In this document: piece after piece, positions 1 to 8,759 of the stretch
Layout: each line of letters opens with the position of its first letter
Position numbering within the stretch: position 1 is the stretch's first letter
From: VAZQ01 sp036557665
GTDB taxonomy: Bacteria > Pseudomonadota > Alphaproteobacteria > Rhizobiales > Xanthobacteraceae
Direction: 5' to 3'
DNA: 64,000 nt
Assembly (NCBI GenBank): GCA_036557665.1
Contig: DATBHG010000069.1
Span: 1 to 64,000 of the forward strand
Translations under genes and position numbers: made by a program
Notes under the pieces: model-generated
Seen by the model: the letters and a program-made list of their open reading frames with translations, nothing else
Database searches by the model: none
Told to the model about the DNA's origin: nothing

Positions 1-367
1 GATCGCCCCCGGCGCCGCCAACATCACCCAGTCGATCGAGATCCACATCGAGTGCTACGCGCCGGGCGCCTACGGGCAGAAGCACGGCCACCTCAACAGC
101 GCGGTCTTCTACGTGCTCAAGGGCCGCGGCCACGATGTCCATGACGGGCGGCGGATCGACTGGAAGGCGGGCGACATCATGATCGTCGAGTGCGCGAGCG
201 TGCACCAGCATTTCAACGACGATCCCGACAACGAGGCGATCCTGCTGGTGTTCAAGGCTAAGCCGCTGTTCCTGTTCATGCACCTGCTGTTCCAGAAGAT
301 CGTCTCCTATCCGCCCAACGAGGCGACCCCCGGTCACGAGGATTTCCGTCCGCCGAAGGACCTCTAG
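1..367 (+). CDS. Cupin-domain protein, 5' end outside the window
   Basis: The reading frame is already open at base 2 and runs to a TAG at 365-367, so only about the last 121 residues are visible. The segment has the cupin signature. A glycine/histidine stretch (YGQKHGHLNSAVFYVLKG) matches motif 1, and GDIMIVECASVHQHFN matches motif 2 with its His and Asn. Cupins of this type are small beta-barrel metalloproteins, often dioxygenases or isomerases acting on aromatic or oxo acids. A second, related cupin starts 59 bases downstream, so the two probably form a pair, either subunits or tandem paralogues, in a catabolic operon. The substrate cannot be told from sequence. Confidence 0.8.
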   Translation, partial: IAPGAANITQSIEIHIECYAPGAYGQKHGHLNSAVFYVLKGRGHDVHDGRRIDWKAGDIMIVECASVHQHFNDDPDNEAILLVFKAKPLFLFMHLLFQKIVSYPPNEATPGHEDFRPPKDL

Positions 368-426
368 CGCTCGGACACGACGAGAAAGAGAGCGGGGCAG
401 ACAAGAAACGAATTTCGGAGACCGAT

Positions 427-993
427 ATGAGCAAGATTCTGGACGAGCGCGATTTCGCTCACGTAGGCGGCAAGACCACGACGCTGCGCGCCGACGACGT
501 CGCCGCCTCGACGGCGTTCCGCAAGATGTACGAGCAGCTCCCCAACGTGGTGAGCGCCGAGGACATGCCGTGGGAGAAATCGGCCGACGGCCTGATCAAG
601 CACCTCGTGCACGAGAAGATGAACACGCGCGAGCGCTGCGTCGAGGCCTACATGCAGTTCCTCAAGCCCGGCGAGCGCTCCGGCAAGCATCGCCACATGT
701 GGGAGGAGGTGCTGTTCGTGGTCGAAGGCTCGGGCTACGACCTGCACTGGGACCTCAAGTTCGACTGCCTCGACGCCTTCGAGTGGGAGTGGAGCGCGGA
801 GCCGAAGAAGCACGAGTGGCAGCGCGGCGACTTCATCTACGTGCCGCCGTTCACCATCCACCAGCACTTCAATTCGCACGCGACCGAAGAGGCGCGGCTG
901 ATCGTCATCTCCAACCGCATGGTCAAGGAGATGGGCTTCGACTGGTTCGATCAGGTGGAGCCGGCTCCGGGCTTTGCGGCCGACCAGAAATAA
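427..993 (+). CDS. Cupin-domain protein, probable metal-dependent oxygenase or isomerase
   Basis: 188 residues, single cupin barrel. Motif 1 is around residues 82-101 with metal-ligand candidates His88, His90 and Glu94 (GKHRHMWEEVLFVVEG). Motif 2 is around residues 134-149 (GDFIYVPPFTIHQHFN) with His145. The ATG at 427 directly follows the first cupin gene with about 59 bases between. Its stop TAA (991-993) overlaps the ATG of the next gene by one base (TAATG), so it is very likely cotranscribed with the downstream binding protein and ThDP enzyme. Family knowledge supports a small-molecule dioxygenase role (gentisate/homogentisate-like folds). The specific reaction is unknown, and the sequence is too short for a bicupin. 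Confidence 0.85.
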   Translation: MSKILDERDFAHVGGKTTTLRADDVAASTAFRKMYEQLPNVVSAEDMPWEKSADGLIKHLVHEKMNTRERCVEAYMQFLKPGERSGKHRHMWEEVLFVVEGSGYDLHWDLKFDCLDAFEWEWSAEPKKHEWQRGDFIYVPPFTIHQHFNSHATEEARLIVISNRMVKEMGFDWFDQVEPAPGFAADQK

Positions 994-2021
994 TGCCTGG
1001 TTGTGGCGGGACTTTCGGATTTGCTCTCGCTGCTGCGCTTCTCTCTGCCGCACCCGCCCGCGCCGAGGCGCCCGCGGAATTCTATAAAGGCAAAAATGTC
1101 GAGCTTTATATCGGATACAGCGTCGGCGGCGCTTATGACCTTTATGCCCGGGTGATTGCGCGCCACCTCGGCAAGCACATCCCGGGCAATCCGACGATCG
1201 TCCCGAAGAACATGGAGGGTGCGGGGAGCCTGCGCCTTGCCAACTGGCTCTACAATGTCGGGGCTAAGGACGGCACGGTCATAGGCACCATCGGCCGCGG
1301 CACCCCATTCGATCCGCTCCTCGGCTCGCGCGGCGCGCAGTTCCAGGCCGACAAGTTCACCTGGATCGGCAGCGCCAATAACGAAGTGAGCGTCTGTGTC
1401 GCCTGGAAGGACAGCGGTATCAGCAAATTCGCAGATGTGCTCGAAAAGGAGCTGATTGTCGGCGGTACCGGGCAGGCCGCCGATACCGATCAGTTTCCGC
1501 GCATTCTCAATGGTGTGCTCGGAACCAAGTTCAAGATCGTGAGCGGCTATCCCGGCGGCAACGACATCACGCTCGCGATGGAGCGGGGAGAGGTCAAAGG
1601 GCGCTGCGGCTGGTCATGGTCGAGCGTCCTTTCGACCCATAAACAGTGGTTTGACGACGGATCGATCAGCGTCCTGGTGCAGATGTCGCTGCACAAGCAT
1701 CCCGGTCTGCCCGATGTTCCTCTGGTCATGGATTTCGCCAAGACCGACGAGCAGAAGCAGATATTCAAGCTGATCTTCGCCCGGCAGGTGATGGGCAGGC
1801 CGTTCCTGGCGACTCCGCGCGTTCCGAACGACCGCGCGAATGCGCTCCGCGACGCCTTCATGCACACCATGGACGATCCGGAATTCCTCGGAGAGGCCGA
1901 GGCCGCGCAGCTCGAGATCAATCCGGTGAGCGGCGAGCAGGTCGAGAGCCTGGTGAAGGAAATCTATAAGACTCCAAAACCCGTCGCGGCCAGGGCGGCG
2001 GAATTCATCCGGCATCAGTGA
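993..2021 (+). CDS. TctC/Bug-like periplasmic solute-binding protein
   Basis: 342 residues counted from the ATG that overlaps the upstream stop. An N-terminal signal peptide is visible (hydrophobic FGFALAAALLSAAPARA ending in an AxA site near residue 24). The mature part begins AEAPAEFYKGKNVELYIGY and contains the SVGGAYDLYARVIARHLGKHIPGNP block. That block is typical of tripartite tricarboxylate transporter receptors (TctC, Bug family), which bind carboxylates and aromatic acids in the periplasm. No TctA/TctB membrane subunits occur in the window, as is common for orphan Bug proteins. Its place between a cupin and a ThDP enzyme suggests it captures the substrate of this catabolic cluster. 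A longer in-frame extension upstream lies inside the cupin gene in another frame and is not real. Confidence 0.85.
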   Translation: MPGCGGTFGFALAAALLSAAPARAEAPAEFYKGKNVELYIGYSVGGAYDLYARVIARHLGKHIPGNPTIVPKNMEGAGSLRLANWLYNVGAKDGTVIGTIGRGTPFDPLLGSRGAQFQADKFTWIGSANNEVSVCVAWKDSGISKFADVLEKELIVGGTGQAADTDQFPRILNGVLGTKFKIVSGYPGGNDITLAMERGEVKGRCGWSWSSVLSTHKQWFDDGSISVLVQMSLHKHPGLPDVPLVMDFAKTDEQKQIFKLIFARQVMGRPFLATPRVPNDRANALRDAFMHTMDDPEFLGEAEAAQLEINPVSGEQVESLVKEIYKTPKPVAARAAEFIRHQ

Positions 2022-2031
2022 AGGGCGGGCC

Positions 2032-3807
2032 ATGCAGGAGCAGACCGGCCACGCGCCCCATGGCATGCAGAATTACCGGGGCTGGCAGTCGGACGTCATC
2101 GTCGATCTGATCAAGCGCTACGGTTTCACGCACCTTACGCTCAATCCTGGCGCGAGCTTCCGCGGACTCCACGATTCGCTGGTCAACTACGGCGGCAACG
2201 ATCCGCCGATGATGCTGTGCCAGCACGAGGAGATCGCGGTTCAGATCGCGCACGGCTATGCCAAGGCATGCGGCCGCCCGATGGCGGTGATCCTCCACGA
2301 TCTCGTCGGCCTGCTGCATGCCTGCATGGCGATTTACTACGCCTATATCGACCGCGTGCCGATATTCATCATCGGCGCGACGGGCCCAATGGATGAGGCA
2401 AAGCGCAGGCCGCATATCGATTGGACGCATTCGGCGCTGGTGCAGGGCGACGCCATCCGCGATTACGTCAAATGGGACTACCAGCCGAGCTCGATCGAGG
2501 GTGTGCCGGAAAGCTTCGCGCGCGCCTACTCGATCATGACCACGGAGCCGCAGGGGCCGGTCTACATGTGCTATGACGCGGCGCTCCAGGAGGAGCCGCT
2601 CGCGCGCAAGCCGGCGGTTCCGCCCGTGGGCGCCGTGGCCACTCCCGCCGCAATGGCGCCCGACCCCAAGGCATTGGCCGCAATCGCCGATAAGCTTCTC
2701 GCTGCCGAGCATCCCATGTTGCTCGCTGAATATGCTGGGCGGCGGCCCGGCGGGTTCGACAGCATGGTCGAGCTGGCGGAAACGACGGGGGCCGCGGTCT
2801 GGGACGTCAACAGCGCGCTCAATTTCCCCAACAAGCACCCATTATGCCTGAGCATGGATAAGCAATCCCTGCGGCATACCGATCTCGTCGTAGGCCTCGA
2901 TGTCAACGACTGGGAGAAACAACTGACCGAGTTGGACAACGCCGAGCGCACGCGGGAGCAGATCACGCCGCCCTCGTGCGACTTCGTCGAGATCGGCTTC
3001 GCCGAGCTCAACATCAGCAAGTGGTCGATGGATTATTGCCGGATGCAGCCGTGCTCGATTCGGGCGCTCGGCGACACCGCGCTCGGAATTCCCGAGCTCA
3101 CCCGCCTGTGCCGAAAGCGAATCGACACGGATCAGCGGCTGAAGCGCCGCATCGAGGAGCGAAAGCGCACAATTGCAAAGCGTCACGACGAGGTGTGGGC
3201 CAAATGGCAAGAGGAGGCGCGCAGGAGCTGGGATGCAGCCCCAATCACGTTCTCCCGGCTGGCGCTCGAAGTCTGGGAGGTCATCAAGGACGAGGATTGG
3301 GTTCTGACCGCCAACACACTCAAGCAGCAAATCCGCAAGCTATGGGATTTCGACCGCGCCTATCGGCATCCGGGCGTCGAGCTCGGCACTGCAACCCAGA
3401 TCGGCATCTCGCTTGGCGTGGCGCTGGCGCACAGGGGCAAGGGCCGCATCGTCGTAGACATCCAGCCGGACGGCGATCTGATGTTCGATGCGGGGGCGCT
3501 GTGGATCGCGGCCAAATACGAGATCCCCATGCTCGTCGTGATGCACAACAACAGGGCCTACTATAACGACTGGGAGCACCAACTGCGCATGGCGAGGCTG
3601 CGCGGAACGGATGAGGCGAAGGCCCATATCGGCATGGACCTGTTTGGGCCTGAGCCCGACTTTGCCGGCCTTGCGCGGGCCATGGGCTGCCACGGCGAAG
3701 GCCCCATCGACAAGCCGAAGGACGTGCGCCCCGCGCTCGAACGCGCCCTTGCCGAGGTCAAGAAGGGCCGCCTCGCGCTGGTCGACACCATCACCCAGCA
3801 CCGTTAG
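2032..3807 (+). CDS. Thiamine diphosphate-dependent enzyme, acetolactate synthase-like
   Basis: 591 residues, the usual length of the ThDP decarboxylase/carboligase superfamily. The N-terminal Pyr domain carries the catalytic glutamate context (LCQHEEIAVQIAHGYAKACG, about residues 62-81). The central domain is NAD/FAD-fold-like. The C-terminal PP domain has the cofactor motif PDGDLMFDAGALWIAAKYE followed by HNNRAYYND (about residues 482-509), matching GDG(x24-27)N(N). It starts 10 bases after the binding-protein gene, so it is in the same operon. It is not obviously IlvB, because no small regulatory subunit follows and the active-site region differs. A decarboxylase or lyase acting on an aromatic or branched 2-oxo acid or acyl-CoA in a degradation pathway is the best guess. 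Confidence 0.82.
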   Translation: MQEQTGHAPHGMQNYRGWQSDVIVDLIKRYGFTHLTLNPGASFRGLHDSLVNYGGNDPPMMLCQHEEIAVQIAHGYAKACGRPMAVILHDLVGLLHACMAIYYAYIDRVPIFIIGATGPMDEAKRRPHIDWTHSALVQGDAIRDYVKWDYQPSSIEGVPESFARAYSIMTTEPQGPVYMCYDAALQEEPLARKPAVPPVGAVATPAAMAPDPKALAAIADKLLAAEHPMLLAEYAGRRPGGFDSMVELAETTGAAVWDVNSALNFPNKHPLCLSMDKQSLRHTDLVVGLDVNDWEKQLTELDNAERTREQITPPSCDFVEIGFAELNISKWSMDYCRMQPCSIRALGDTALGIPELTRLCRKRIDTDQRLKRRIEERKRTIAKRHDEVWAKWQEEARRSWDAAPITFSRLALEVWEVIKDEDWVLTANTLKQQIRKLWDFDRAYRHPGVELGTATQIGISLGVALAHRGKGRIVVDIQPDGDLMFDAGALWIAAKYEIPMLVVMHNNRAYYNDWEHQLRMARLRGTDEAKAHIGMDLFGPEPDFAGLARAMGCHGEGPIDKPKDVRPALERALAEVKKGRLALVDTITQHR

Positions 3808-4063
3808 GCCGGCTCAATCGGAGCTATGACGTGCTGATCGCCGGACAAGCTCTCGCCCGCGACATGAGGTTGGTCGCGTACAATGCACGTGAATTCATTC
3901 GCATAGCGAGATTGTGCGTAGGGAGAATTGGCAGTCGTAGTCATCCGATGCGCCGCGCACATACGAGCGCCGTACCGGAACCGATTGGTAGTACACCGCC
4001 ATAGCCAGGGCGCGGAAGCTTTGCGATAACGCTGCGGCAAGTCTCTCACACGTCGAGGGTGAA

Positions 4064-6400
4064 ATGGGTGAATTCGCGATTGGTCAGAGCGTGTCCCGGT
4101 TCGAGGACCCGCGCCTTCTCAAGGGCGGCGGCCGCTATGTTGGCGACATGGTGCTCCCGGGAATGGCCTTCGGCCACGTGCTGCGCTCGCCGCACGCCCA
4201 CGCGCGCATTCGCTCGATCGACGTGAGCCGGGCGAAGACCGCACCCGGCGTCCTCGCCGTCCTCGCCGGCGCGGACTGGAAGGCATCAGGCTGGGGCGAT
4301 CTGCCCGTACCCGGCGGTCTCAAGCGGCGCGACGGCAGTGCCTTCCGCCCGCCATATCGGGGACTGGTCATGGACCGCGTGCGGTTTGTCGGCGACTACG
4401 TCGCGTTCGTTGTCGCAGAGACCTACAATCAAGCGCTCGACGCGGCCGAATTGATCGCGGTCGACTACGAGCCGCTGCCGGCTTGCGTGTCCACCGCCGA
4501 GGCGGCGACTGCCGGCGCGCCACGGGTGTGGGACGAATGCCCCGACAACATCGGCTTCGTCCAACTCTTCGGAGACAAGGCCGCGGCCGAGGCGGCTATC
4601 GCCAAAGCCGACCACGTCGTCAGGCATCGTTTCGTGGTCAATCGTGTCACCGCTGCCACCATGGAGCCGCGCGGCTGCCTCGGCGATTACAACGCGGCCG
4701 AGGATCGTTACACTATCTACACCACCCTCCAGCGCACGCATCCGTTCCGCTCAGAGTTGGCCCCCATACTCAAGGTGCCGGAGAGCAAGATTCGCGTTGT
4801 GGCCGGCGATATCGGCGGGAGCTTCGGCATGAAGTCCGCCGTCTACAACGAGGTCGCGCTGGTGCTGCTGGGCTCCAAGCGCGTCGGCCGGCCGGTGAGA
4901 TGGACTTCGACCCGATCCGAATCATTTCTGTGCGACGCGCAGGCACGCGACAACGTCACCGAAGCCGAGCTTGCGCTCGACAAGGAGGGGAATTTTCTCG
5001 GCCTGCGGGTGAGGACGGTTGCCAGCATCGGGGCATATCTGCAGACGGGCATGCCCGCGTTCACCGGCAACATCGGCACCCTGGCCGGCGTGTATCGCAC
5101 CCCCGCGATCCACGCCGACGTGAGCGCGGTCTACACCCACACCAATCCGGTGCGACCCTATCGCGGCAATGGCCGTCCCGAGGCCGCTTACGTGATCGAG
5201 CGGGTGGTCGATCTCGCCGCGGACGAGCTCGGGATCGACCCGGCCGAGCTGCGCCGGCGCAATTACATTGCGCCCGAGGCAATGCCGTTCAAGACCGGGC
5301 TCACGTTTACCTATGACAGCGGCGAGTTCGAGAGGAGCATGGACATGGCGCTCGAGCTGGCGGATTTTGCCGGCTTCGAGCGCCGCCGGCAGGAAGCGCG
5401 GAAGCGGGGCAAGCTGCGCGGCATCGGTCTTTCGAACACGATCGAGCGCGCTGCGGCACAGGGCTTCGAAGGCGCGGAGATCCGCTTCGACAAATCGGGA
5501 ACCGCTACTTTGCTGGCGGGCAGCGTGACTCAGGGGCAAGGGCACGAGACGATCTTCAAGCAGATCATGTGCGACCGCCTCGGTATCGATCCTCAGGAGG
5601 TGCACTATATCCAGGGCGATACGGACGAAGTGTTCGTCGGCGAGGGGACCGGAGGATCGCGATCCGCAACGATCGGCGGCTCTGCCGTGCTGATCGCCGC
5701 GGAGCGCATCACCGAGAAGGGGAAGCACATCGCCGCGCATATTCTCAAGCTGGACGCCGACGAGGTAAAGTTCGCCGATGGGGTGTTTTCCAGCCCGAGG
5801 ACAAACCGCACGCTCACCATCAAGGAGGTGGCGAAGGAGGCGATGGAACCCGCGAATCTGCCCAAGGGCATCGATGTCGGTCTCATTGCGACCGCGACCT
5901 ATTTTGCGCCGGTGCAGAACTTTCCAAACGGCTGCCATATCTGCGAGCTGGAGATCGATGAGGACACCGGCGAGGTCGAGATCGTCCGCTACAGCGTCGT
6001 GGACGATGTCGGGACGGTCATCAATCCGCTGCTGCTGAAAGGCCAGATCGTCGGGGGCGTCGCCCAGGGCATTGGCCAGGTGCTGATGGAAGACATTCGC
6101 TTCAATGAGGACGGCCAGAACCTGACCGCATCGTTCATGGATTACGCCATGCCGCGCGCCACCGACATCAGTGCGGTCAATATCAAGAGCAACCCGGTGC
6201 CGACCCGGTCCAATCCGCTAGGTGTGAAAGGGGCGGGTGAAGCGGGCTGCGTCGGAGCCATGCCGGCCGTTGCCAATGCATTGGTGGACGCGCTCTCGCA
6301 TCTGGGTGTACGCCACGTCGAGATGCCGGCGACTCCGGAGCATCTCTGGCGCACCATCAACGGAGGTCCGCACTCCACACGCGGCGATTTGCAGGCATGA
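4064..6400 (+). CDS. Xanthine dehydrogenase-family molybdopterin-binding subunit (CoxL-like)
   Basis: 778 residues, the normal length for the large molybdenum cofactor subunit of the xanthine oxidase/CO dehydrogenase family. The N-terminal a/b-hammerhead domain begins GQSVSRFEDPRLLKGGGRYV. Cofactor-binding segments follow: GDIGGSFGMKSAVYNE, PYRGNGRPEAAYVIE (usually PYRGAGRPEA), TQGQGHETIFKQI, and the C-terminal GVKGAGEAGCVGA carrying the catalytic glutamate. The GAGGG-type CO dehydrogenase active-site loop with its cysteine is not seen, so it is probably an aldehyde or N-heterocycle hydroxylase rather than CO dehydrogenase. The FAD (medium) and 2Fe-2S (small) subunits that normally accompany it are absent from the neighbourhood. 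It overlaps the next gene by four bases (ATGA). GAGGGTGAA before the ATG is a good ribosome-binding site. Confidence 0.9.
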   Translation: MGEFAIGQSVSRFEDPRLLKGGGRYVGDMVLPGMAFGHVLRSPHAHARIRSIDVSRAKTAPGVLAVLAGADWKASGWGDLPVPGGLKRRDGSAFRPPYRGLVMDRVRFVGDYVAFVVAETYNQALDAAELIAVDYEPLPACVSTAEAATAGAPRVWDECPDNIGFVQLFGDKAAAEAAIAKADHVVRHRFVVNRVTAATMEPRGCLGDYNAAEDRYTIYTTLQRTHPFRSELAPILKVPESKIRVVAGDIGGSFGMKSAVYNEVALVLLGSKRVGRPVRWTSTRSESFLCDAQARDNVTEAELALDKEGNFLGLRVRTVASIGAYLQTGMPAFTGNIGTLAGVYRTPAIHADVSAVYTHTNPVRPYRGNGRPEAAYVIERVVDLAADELGIDPAELRRRNYIAPEAMPFKTGLTFTYDSGEFERSMDMALELADFAGFERRRQEARKRGKLRGIGLSNTIERAAAQGFEGAEIRFDKSGTATLLAGSVTQGQGHETIFKQIMCDRLGIDPQEVHYIQGDTDEVFVGEGTGGSRSATIGGSAVLIAAERITEKGKHIAAHILKLDADEVKFADGVFSSPRTNRTLTIKEVAKEAMEPANLPKGIDVGLIATATYFAPVQNFPNGCHICELEIDEDTGEVEIVRYSVVDDVGTVINPLLLKGQIVGGVAQGIGQVLMEDIRFNEDGQNLTASFMDYAMPRATDISAVNIKSNPVPTRSNPLGVKGAGEAGCVGAMPAVANALVDALSHLGVRHVEMPATPEHLWRTINGGPHSTRGDLQA

Positions 6401-6786
6401 ATAAATCTTTCGTCCGGGGCACCTGGCAGCAGAAGCGGGCGTTCTCGCCGGCGGTAATCACCGAAGCTGCAGGCCGAATGATTTTCGTCGCGGGACATAC
6501 CGGGCAGATCGACGATACAGGCAAGTCGCTTGCCGGCGATTTTGACGCCCAATTCCGACAGACCTTCCGTAACATCGAGAAGACGCTCGCAGAAGCGGGC
6601 GCCAGCTTGCGCGACATGGTTACGATGACCGTGTTTCTCAGCGACGCGCGGTACACCACGCGCATGACCGAGCTTCGTTCCGAGCTGTTCGGGAAGGACT
6701 TTCCGGCGAGCGCTGCCATTACTGGGCAGGGCTTCGCACAGCCGGAGGTGATGATCGAGGTCCAGGGCATCGCGGTCACCGGTTAG
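6397..6786 (+). CDS. RidA/YjgF-family protein
   Basis: 129 residues, trimeric RidA-like fold. The typical FVAGHTGQIDDTGK region and the QFRQTFRNIEKTLAEAGASLRDMVTMTVFLSD helix-strand are present. RidA proteins hydrolyse reactive enamines/imines. The arginine normally found in the late P-x-R-x-x-V-E motif is not obvious here (ITGQGFAQPEVMIEVQG), so canonical imine deaminase activity is doubtful. The ATG overlaps the stop of the molybdenum-enzyme gene, so translation is coupled and a role in the same pathway, such as detoxifying or hydrolysing an intermediate, is likely. Confidence 0.85.
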   Translation: MNKSFVRGTWQQKRAFSPAVITEAAGRMIFVAGHTGQIDDTGKSLAGDFDAQFRQTFRNIEKTLAEAGASLRDMVTMTVFLSDARYTTRMTELRSELFGKDFPASAAITGQGFAQPEVMIEVQGIAVTG

Positions 6787-6845
6787 AGCCGCCGCGGGTT
6801 GCGCAAGCGGGGCGGCAGCATGATATTTCACCTGCGAGCAGACGA

Positions 6846-8174
6846 ATGAGCGAGACCTTCGAAACGGCGCTGGCCGCGCGCGTGGACGCGATGGTGAACG
6901 CGTGCACCCGTTGCGGCAAATGCGTGGAGGTTTGCCCGGTCACGGGTCCGGGGAATGTGAATGCCGCCCCGCGCACCGTGATCGATGGGATCATGGAGAT
7001 CCTGCGCACCGGCGAGGGCCCGCAACCAGCGCGAAATTGGGCGAGCGCGTGCCTGCTCAGCGGGGAATGCATCGAGGCCTGCGACTACGGCGTCAATCCT
7101 CGGTTCCTGCTCGGCATGGCGCGCCTGGCGATGACGCGCCGGAAGGAGGATCCAAGGAAGCAACGCCGCGAAGGCGTCGAAGGCTTCCGCAAGGTGGCAC
7201 GCGATGTCACCCACATCTCCCGCCTCCAGCTCGATGACAGGCTTTTGGAACGGCTCGGTCAGAGGACGGACAGTGGCAGCCAACCGGAGACCGCGCCGGA
7301 CTTCGTCTTCTACACCGGCTGCAACGTGCTCAAGACACCGCATATCGCCTTGCTGGCGCTGGATATCATGGACGCGCTCGGGATCACCTATCGGGTCATG
7401 GGCGGCCCCACCCACTGCTGCGGTATCGTGCAGATGCGCGCCGGTGACGTCGCAACGTCCGGCCGCTTCGCCGAGAGCACCATGGACAGGCTCGCCCGCA
7501 GCAAGTCGGGGCAGGTGATCTCCTGGTGCCCGAGCTGCCACGTGCAGTTCACCGAGACGACGTTGCCGACGATCGAGAAGACCCGGGGCGCGCGCCCCTT
7601 TGAGATGACCCCGTTCATGCTGTTTCTGCGCGGGCAGCTCGACCGTCTGCGACCCCACTTGAAAAGGCGGGTCGAGATGCGCGTGGCGTTGCATCGACAC
7701 CCCGGCATCCGAGGCGTAGTGGACGCCGCCGAAGACATCCTGCGCGCCATTCCCGGGGTCGAGCTGGTCGATCTCGGCCAGCCTGCGGTCGGGCTGATGA
7801 GCAACTATTTCCGAGCGTTGCCGGCGTATCGACGCGAGCTGCAGAAGAACGAGCTCGACGCCGCCGAGAAAGCGCAGGTCGACGCGCTGGTCGCCGTCTA
7901 CCATGCCGATCACCGAGAGCTGTGCGCGCATGAGCGCGATTATCCGTTCCAGATCATCAACATTCTGGAGATCGTGGGTGGCAGCATGGGCCTGCGCCAC
8001 GAAGACCATTTCAAACGGCTGAAGATGCTACAGGACATCGATGCGGTCGCGGCCGATTGCAGCGATCTCATCAACCGCCACGGCCTCGATCCTGAGACCT
8101 CCCGACAGGCGATCGCGGCGATGCTCGAGGAGCAGCCGCTACCGCTGCGCGGCGCGGCGCCAAGCACATCCTGA
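6846..8174 (+). CDS. (Fe-S)-binding protein with CCG domain, GlcF/HdrD-like
   Basis: 442 residues. The N-terminal ferredoxin-like part has a full 4Fe-4S motif, CTRCGKCVEVCPVTG (about residues 20-34), and a second incomplete one, CLLSGECIEACDYG, which lacks the CxxC spacing. The central CCG (cysteine-rich heterodisulfide reductase) domain is recognisable (YTGCNVLKTPH, THCCGIVQMRAGD, SWCPSCHVQF). The expected second CCG repeat is degenerate (VALHRHPGIRGVVDAAEDI) with its cysteines missing. Such proteins pass electrons between a flavin dehydrogenase and a quinone or disulfide (glycolate oxidase GlcF, HdrD, LldE). No flavin partner is adjacent. It starts 59 bases after the RidA gene and probably serves the upstream molybdenum enzyme as electron carrier, which is an inference. 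Confidence 0.8.
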   Translation: MSETFETALAARVDAMVNACTRCGKCVEVCPVTGPGNVNAAPRTVIDGIMEILRTGEGPQPARNWASACLLSGECIEACDYGVNPRFLLGMARLAMTRRKEDPRKQRREGVEGFRKVARDVTHISRLQLDDRLLERLGQRTDSGSQPETAPDFVFYTGCNVLKTPHIALLALDIMDALGITYRVMGGPTHCCGIVQMRAGDVATSGRFAESTMDRLARSKSGQVISWCPSCHVQFTETTLPTIEKTRGARPFEMTPFMLFLRGQLDRLRPHLKRRVEMRVALHRHPGIRGVVDAAEDILRAIPGVELVDLGQPAVGLMSNYFRALPAYRRELQKNELDAAEKAQVDALVAVYHADHRELCAHERDYPFQIINILEIVGGSMGLRHEDHFKRLKMLQDIDAVAADCSDLINRHGLDPETSRQAIAAMLEEQPLPLRGAAPSTS

Positions 8175-8250
8175 AAAACGGTTACATCTGCCTTTTCTTC
8201 CTCCCCTGACAGATGGAACCGGCTCTCTGCGGCGCCGTTGGGCTTGTGTC

Positions 8251-8757
8251 ATGGGCGCCCAAAGCAAGGACATTTCGCAAGAGAGCCTGGATCGCGTCTG
8301 GGACATCATCGAAAAGGTCGGCGTCTGCATGCTGACAACCCAATTTTCAGGCGGCCTGCGGGCGCGTCCATTGGAAGCGCGTCCCGATCGCACTGCCGGG
8401 ATCATCTGGTTCGTCACCGATAGGCGCAGCTCGAAGGAGCATGAGATTGCAGCCGAGCATGACGTCGGGCTGGTGTTCATCGACTCCAAGGAGAAGGCGT
8501 ACCTGTCCCTGACTGCCCGGGCGGAAGTGCGCCTGGATCGGGCAAAGGCCGCGGCGATCTGGAAGAGCACCGACCGCGTGTGGTGGAACGGCCCCGAGGA
8601 TCCCAACGTCTGCGTTGTGCTGGTCAGGCCGCTCACGGCCGAGCTTTGGGATGGGCCCGCAAGCGCCGCAGTGGCCTCGTTTGAATTTGCAAAGGCACGG
8701 ATCACGGGAGAGAAACCCAACCTGGGCGAGAACCGCAAAGTCACGGTGCGGATGTAA
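8251..8757 (+). CDS. Pyridoxamine 5'-phosphate oxidase-fold (general stress 26-like) protein
   Basis: 168 residues from the ATG at 8251. An upstream in-frame extension overlaps the Fe-S gene and has no family similarity. The split-barrel flavin-binding fold is seen in VWDIIEKVGVCMLTTQF, RARPLEARPDRTAGIIWFVTD and SKEHEIAAEHDVGLVFID, followed by KAYLSLTARAEV. This is typical of the general stress protein 26 (YdaG-like) branch that binds FMN or FAD. The exact reaction is unknown for most members. It may be the last gene of the plus-strand cluster. It lies convergent to argG with only two bases between the stops. Confidence 0.82.
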   Translation: MGAQSKDISQESLDRVWDIIEKVGVCMLTTQFSGGLRARPLEARPDRTAGIIWFVTDRRSSKEHEIAAEHDVGLVFIDSKEKAYLSLTARAEVRLDRAKAAAIWKSTDRVWWNGPEDPNVCVVLVRPLTAELWDGPASAAVASFEFAKARITGEKPNLGENRKVTVRM

Positions 8758-8759
8758 GA

